This document shows positions 16,900 through 18,539 of a DNA stretch of 18,539 bases, one piece after another. The translations under genes and the position numbers were made by a program. Where the stretch lies: the NCBI GenBank assembly GCA_905235825.1, contig CAJONH010000015.1, positions 1 through 18,539 of the forward strand, read 5' to 3'. Position 1 is the stretch's first letter; every line of letters begins with the position of its first letter. The stretch is from Candidatus Gastranaerophilales bacterium. GTDB taxonomy: Bacteria; Cyanobacteriota; Vampirovibrionia; Gastranaerophilales; Gastranaerophilaceae. Below the pieces are notes generated by a model. It was not told the DNA's origin. It saw only the letters and a list, made by a program, of their open reading frames with translations, and ran no database searches.

Positions 16900-16974
16900 A
16901 GTATACCTTACTGCTGTTTTCATAAAAACTCTTTCTAATACTTGAAAAATAATTAAAAATGCAGTTTAATTAAA

Positions 16975-17064
16975 ATGATACGTTATCTGTTAACATATCA
17001 GGGGCATCAACACCAAACCCGTTACACACGATTAGCAAGGAAATTGGACGAGGGGAGGTGGTAA
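16975..17064 (+). CDS. Tiny ORF upstream of the strong-SD mini-ORF (29 aa)
   Basis: A 29-codon ORF from ATG to TAA gives a basic, Arg/His/Gln-rich peptide (MIRYLLTYQGHQ...). It has no ribosome site of its own, and its stop lies one base before the next tiny ORF (TAA-A-ATG). The 3' end encodes the Shine-Dalgarno of that ORF. It could be a leader peptide, a gene remnant or chance. Confidence 0.25.
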   Translation: MIRYLLTYQGHQHQTRYTRLARKLDEGRW

Positions 17065-17065
17065 A

Positions 17066-17134
17066 ATGTTTTTAAGGTTAAATGCCTTGTTGCTTTTCAT
17101 AACAGAAAAGTACAAAGATAAAAGTTCAGTGTAA
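17066..17134 (+). CDS. Mini-ORF (22 aa) with very strong Shine-Dalgarno
   Basis: AGGGGAGGTGG (17051-17061) ends four bases before an ATG that opens 22 codons: a hydrophobic first half (MFLRLNALLLFIT) and a charged tail (EKYKDKSS). The SD is by far the best in the window. A hydrophobic short peptide with a basic and acidic tail suits a small membrane protein, leader or toxin-like peptide. It lies on the strand opposite to the neighbouring phage-like genes. The family is not recognised. Confidence 0.4.
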   Translation: MFLRLNALLLFITEKYKDKSSV

Positions 17135-17139
17135 CGTGT

Positions 17140-17171
17140 CACGGAGTTTTGGAAAAATTGCACGGAGTTTT
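17140..17171. repeat. Direct repeat CACGGAGTTTT x2, 21-bp period
   Basis: CACGGAGTTTT occurs at 17140-17150 and 17161-17171. The match extends to 15 bases with one mismatch (CACGGAGTTTT[G/A]GAA). The 21-base period is two helical turns, placing both copies on one DNA face, as expected for paired operators or iterons. On the minus strand the repeats lie inside a 30-codon ORF (17139-17231), so they could also be coding. Confidence 0.55.
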
Positions 17172-17424
17172 AGAATTTTTTCTTTCTATTCGATATTTCT
17201 GAATATATCCTTTATATATTATTTTCTTCATATTTCTTAATCTTTCTTTCTCTTTTTTCTTTTTGTTATATATATATTTTAGATATATTTGTTTTCTCTA
17301 TACTTTATCTCTTTTTTCTATATCCGTTTTATTTTTTCCCCTGCCTTTTTTACCTTTTATTGCCCTTTTAAATATTAATTGAATCCTTAATTTAATACCC
17401 TTTAAATTATTTCCTTATTCCTTT
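17155..17424. other. Long pyrimidine-rich (plus) / purine-rich (minus) noncoding tract
   Basis: About 270 bases with very few G on the plus strand, dominated by TTTC, TTTT and TATA runs. It lies 3' to the 95-aa minus-strand gene. The only ORF of note is a 30-codon minus-strand one, 17139-17231 (MKKIIYKGY...), with no clear ribosome site. There is no terminator hairpin, tRNA or repeat other than the direct repeat at its left border. Confidence 0.6.
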
Positions 17425-17712
17425 TTACTCCGTTATCCCCTCAACTCTCGTTTTTATTAAGTCAAATATCATTTGCGTTATATACGGTATCTGCACTATT
17501 ATATACCTCTTTATTATCCACTTTGTTATCATCTTTATTTTTTTATCACCTTCTACCTGCTCCGTTACCCACTTCGTCATAACTTCATCTAATCTCCCCT
17601 TCTTCTCCTCCCCTTTTAAATATTCTCCGTATAAATTTTTTGCATTCTCTAATGTTTCTATTACTCTTTGTGTTTTATCTTTGAATTTTTTTATCAATTC
17701 TTTTATACTCAT
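17425..17712 (-). CDS. Small phage-type protein, holin-like position (unknown)
   Basis: 95-aa protein. It has a charged helical N-terminal half (KKFKDKTQRVIETLENAKNL, then GEEKKGRLDEV) and a hydrophobic, amphipathic stretch at about 61-86 (MITKWIIKRYIIVQIPYITQ) that might touch or span a membrane. The ribosome site AGGTGA lies seven bases before the ATG. It is the last gene after a tail-region-like protein, where many phages place a holin, and the EEKK motif is vaguely like LLH-type holins. I do not recognise the family with certainty. An amidase or endolysin, the usual partner, is not visible. Confidence 0.7.
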   Translation of the reverse strand: MSIKELIKKFKDKTQRVIETLENAKNLYGEYLKGEEKKGRLDEVMTKWVTEQVEGDKKIKMITKWIIKRYIIVQIPYITQMIFDLIKTRVEGITE

Positions 17713-17809
17713 TTTCTCTCACCTTTCTTTTTGCTTTTTCTTCGCTAACATAGTTTTCTTATCGTTTTTTATACTTGGTCGACTAAAAATCAACCCTGTT
17801 TGCTATCAT

Positions 17810-18388
17810 CTAAAATGGTATTTCATCTTCACTAATTAATTCAAACGGTTGGCTTGCTTCGTCGTCTGAAATGTTTTTAATACTCGTAATGACATCCGGC
17901 AGTTTCTTATTCTCAAATAAATAATCTAAATCTTCACTTGTATACTCCAGTAATGCTCCGATTTGATTTATATACGGGCTTTTACGCTCAAATATCCCCG
18001 CCCTTAGTTCAATTCCTATTTCTTTAATGTCAATTTCGGGTGCTTTCTCTTTTATTATTCCTTTTAAATCCTCAAAGTTGATTTTTTTAGCTTTGTATAA
18101 AGCCCTTTCTACATCCGTTGATGTTAAAGTTAAATTATCTAGATACTTCCGTCTTTGTGCTTCTTCATCAACAGCTTCGGGAATTATTTCAGTTAGAATT
18201 TCTTTTATTTCATTTTCTGTTTCTTTATAAGAAATAGTATAGCTTTCACTGTTTTCCTTATTTGCTTCAATAAAAGGCTTATAGCCGTCTTTTGTCATTT
18301 CTTCTATATTTAAATCGTAGTTTAGAAAACTTCCTTTGTTTTTTGGTGCAAAGGTTATAACACCATTTTCAAGTTTTGCGTATTTCAT
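17810..18388 (-). CDS. Phage tail-region protein with SSB-like acidic C-terminal tip
   Basis: 192-aa protein. The N-terminus (MKYAKLENGVITFAPKNKGS, then NYDLNIEEMTKDGYKPF) has the style of short proteins encoded after phage tail fibres. A charged helical middle follows, then LTLTSTDVERALYKAKKI...SPYINQIGALLEYTSEDLDYLF (about 87-165), a segment I have seen only in phage-type proteins. The C-terminus is acidic and ends SEDEIPF, close to the DDDIPF tip of single-stranded DNA-binding proteins, although no OB-fold is recognisable. The ribosome site AAGGAAT lies about six bases before the ATG. It starts 37 bases after the stop of the off-window gene on the same strand. Function is unknown; the phage assignment is from style and order. 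Confidence 0.72.
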   Translation of the reverse strand: MKYAKLENGVITFAPKNKGSFLNYDLNIEEMTKDGYKPFIEANKENSESYTISYKETENEIKEILTEIIPEAVDEEAQRRKYLDNLTLTSTDVERALYKAKKINFEDLKGIIKEKAPEIDIKEIGIELRAGIFERKSPYINQIGALLEYTSEDLDYLFENKKLPDVITSIKNISDDEASQPFELISEDEIPF

Positions 18389-18425
18389 TTTTTATTCCTT
18401 TTTTGTTATGTAATTTGGGGGCTGC

Positions 18426-18539
18426 TCACGATACGCTCACATTAAAGTAATTCGTTGTCGTTATTTTTTGATATACCGCATTAATCAACATTCTGTTGAT
18501 GCAAAACTGATTTGTATTACCGCTTGATGCTGACGTACA
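18426..18539 (-). CDS. C-terminal fragment of an off-window gene, possibly phage structural
   Basis: The minus strand is open from the window edge through 37 codons to TGA at 18426-18428. The residues (SGNTNQFCINRMLINAVYQK, ending ITTTNYFNVSVS) have a beta-rich, Thr/Asn/Ser-rich end typical of virion or surface proteins. The next gene on the same strand begins 37 bases later with a proper ribosome site. The 5' part lies beyond the window, so the identity cannot be given. Confidence 0.55.
   Translation of the reverse strand, partial: CTSASSGNTNQFCINRMLINAVYQKITTTNYFNVSVS

Noticed and set aside
17155..17424. CRISPR array or tandem repeat in the T-rich tract
   Set aside because: No regularly spaced identical repeat; only low-complexity T/C runs.

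Overview
The window is AT-rich chromosomal DNA from a low-GC bacterium, with a probable prophage edge on the right. The SMC protein has a cyanobacterial-type N-terminus (LGLASARNLR after the Walker A motif) and ScpA carries a cyanobacterial-like RRTSIKLNRKR segment. There are no photosynthesis genes, and small palindromes and unfamiliar lineage-type proteins are present. A non-photosynthetic relative of cyanobacteria (Vampirovibrionia/Melainabacteria, Gastranaerophilales-like) is my best guess. This is inference, not proof.

Left part (about 180-10730, all minus strand): a chromosome-maintenance block. It reads in transcription order smc, scpA, scpB (a complete condensin operon with overlapping translation signals), then a membrane-anchored TPR/metzincin-like protein, then a yhaO/yhaN-type Mre11-Rad50-like pair whose genes overlap by ATGA. 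The metzincin motif reads HQxxHxxGxxH instead of HExxHxxGxxH, so the catalytic glutamate is replaced by glutamine. A strong bidirectional terminator closes the block at 99-130. The first 90 bases hold an unexplained dyad element.

Middle (10849-14277): an orphan tandem CheW protein on the minus strand diverges from a Ser-rich hypothetical gene on the plus strand whose start codon is unclear. A tRNA-Leu(CAG) follows on the minus strand, then a plus-strand HNH-nuclease-family protein with a degenerate zinc knuckle, a bidirectional terminator, and a lone ribbon-helix-helix regulator on the minus strand with its own promoter and a palindrome.

Right (14423-16761, minus): the glmU-prs operon, which supplies UDP-GlcNAc and PRPP, with a good sigma-70-type promoter at 16838-16866.

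Far right (about 16880-18539): an accessory region with an intergenic palindrome, two tiny abutting ORFs (the second with a very strong Shine-Dalgarno), a 21-bp-spaced direct repeat, a long pyrimidine-rich tract, and three minus-strand genes of phage character. These are the C-terminus of a protein running off the window, a 192-aa protein ending in an SSB-like acidic tip, and a 95-aa protein. This is probably the end of a prophage late region. No integrase or att site is visible.
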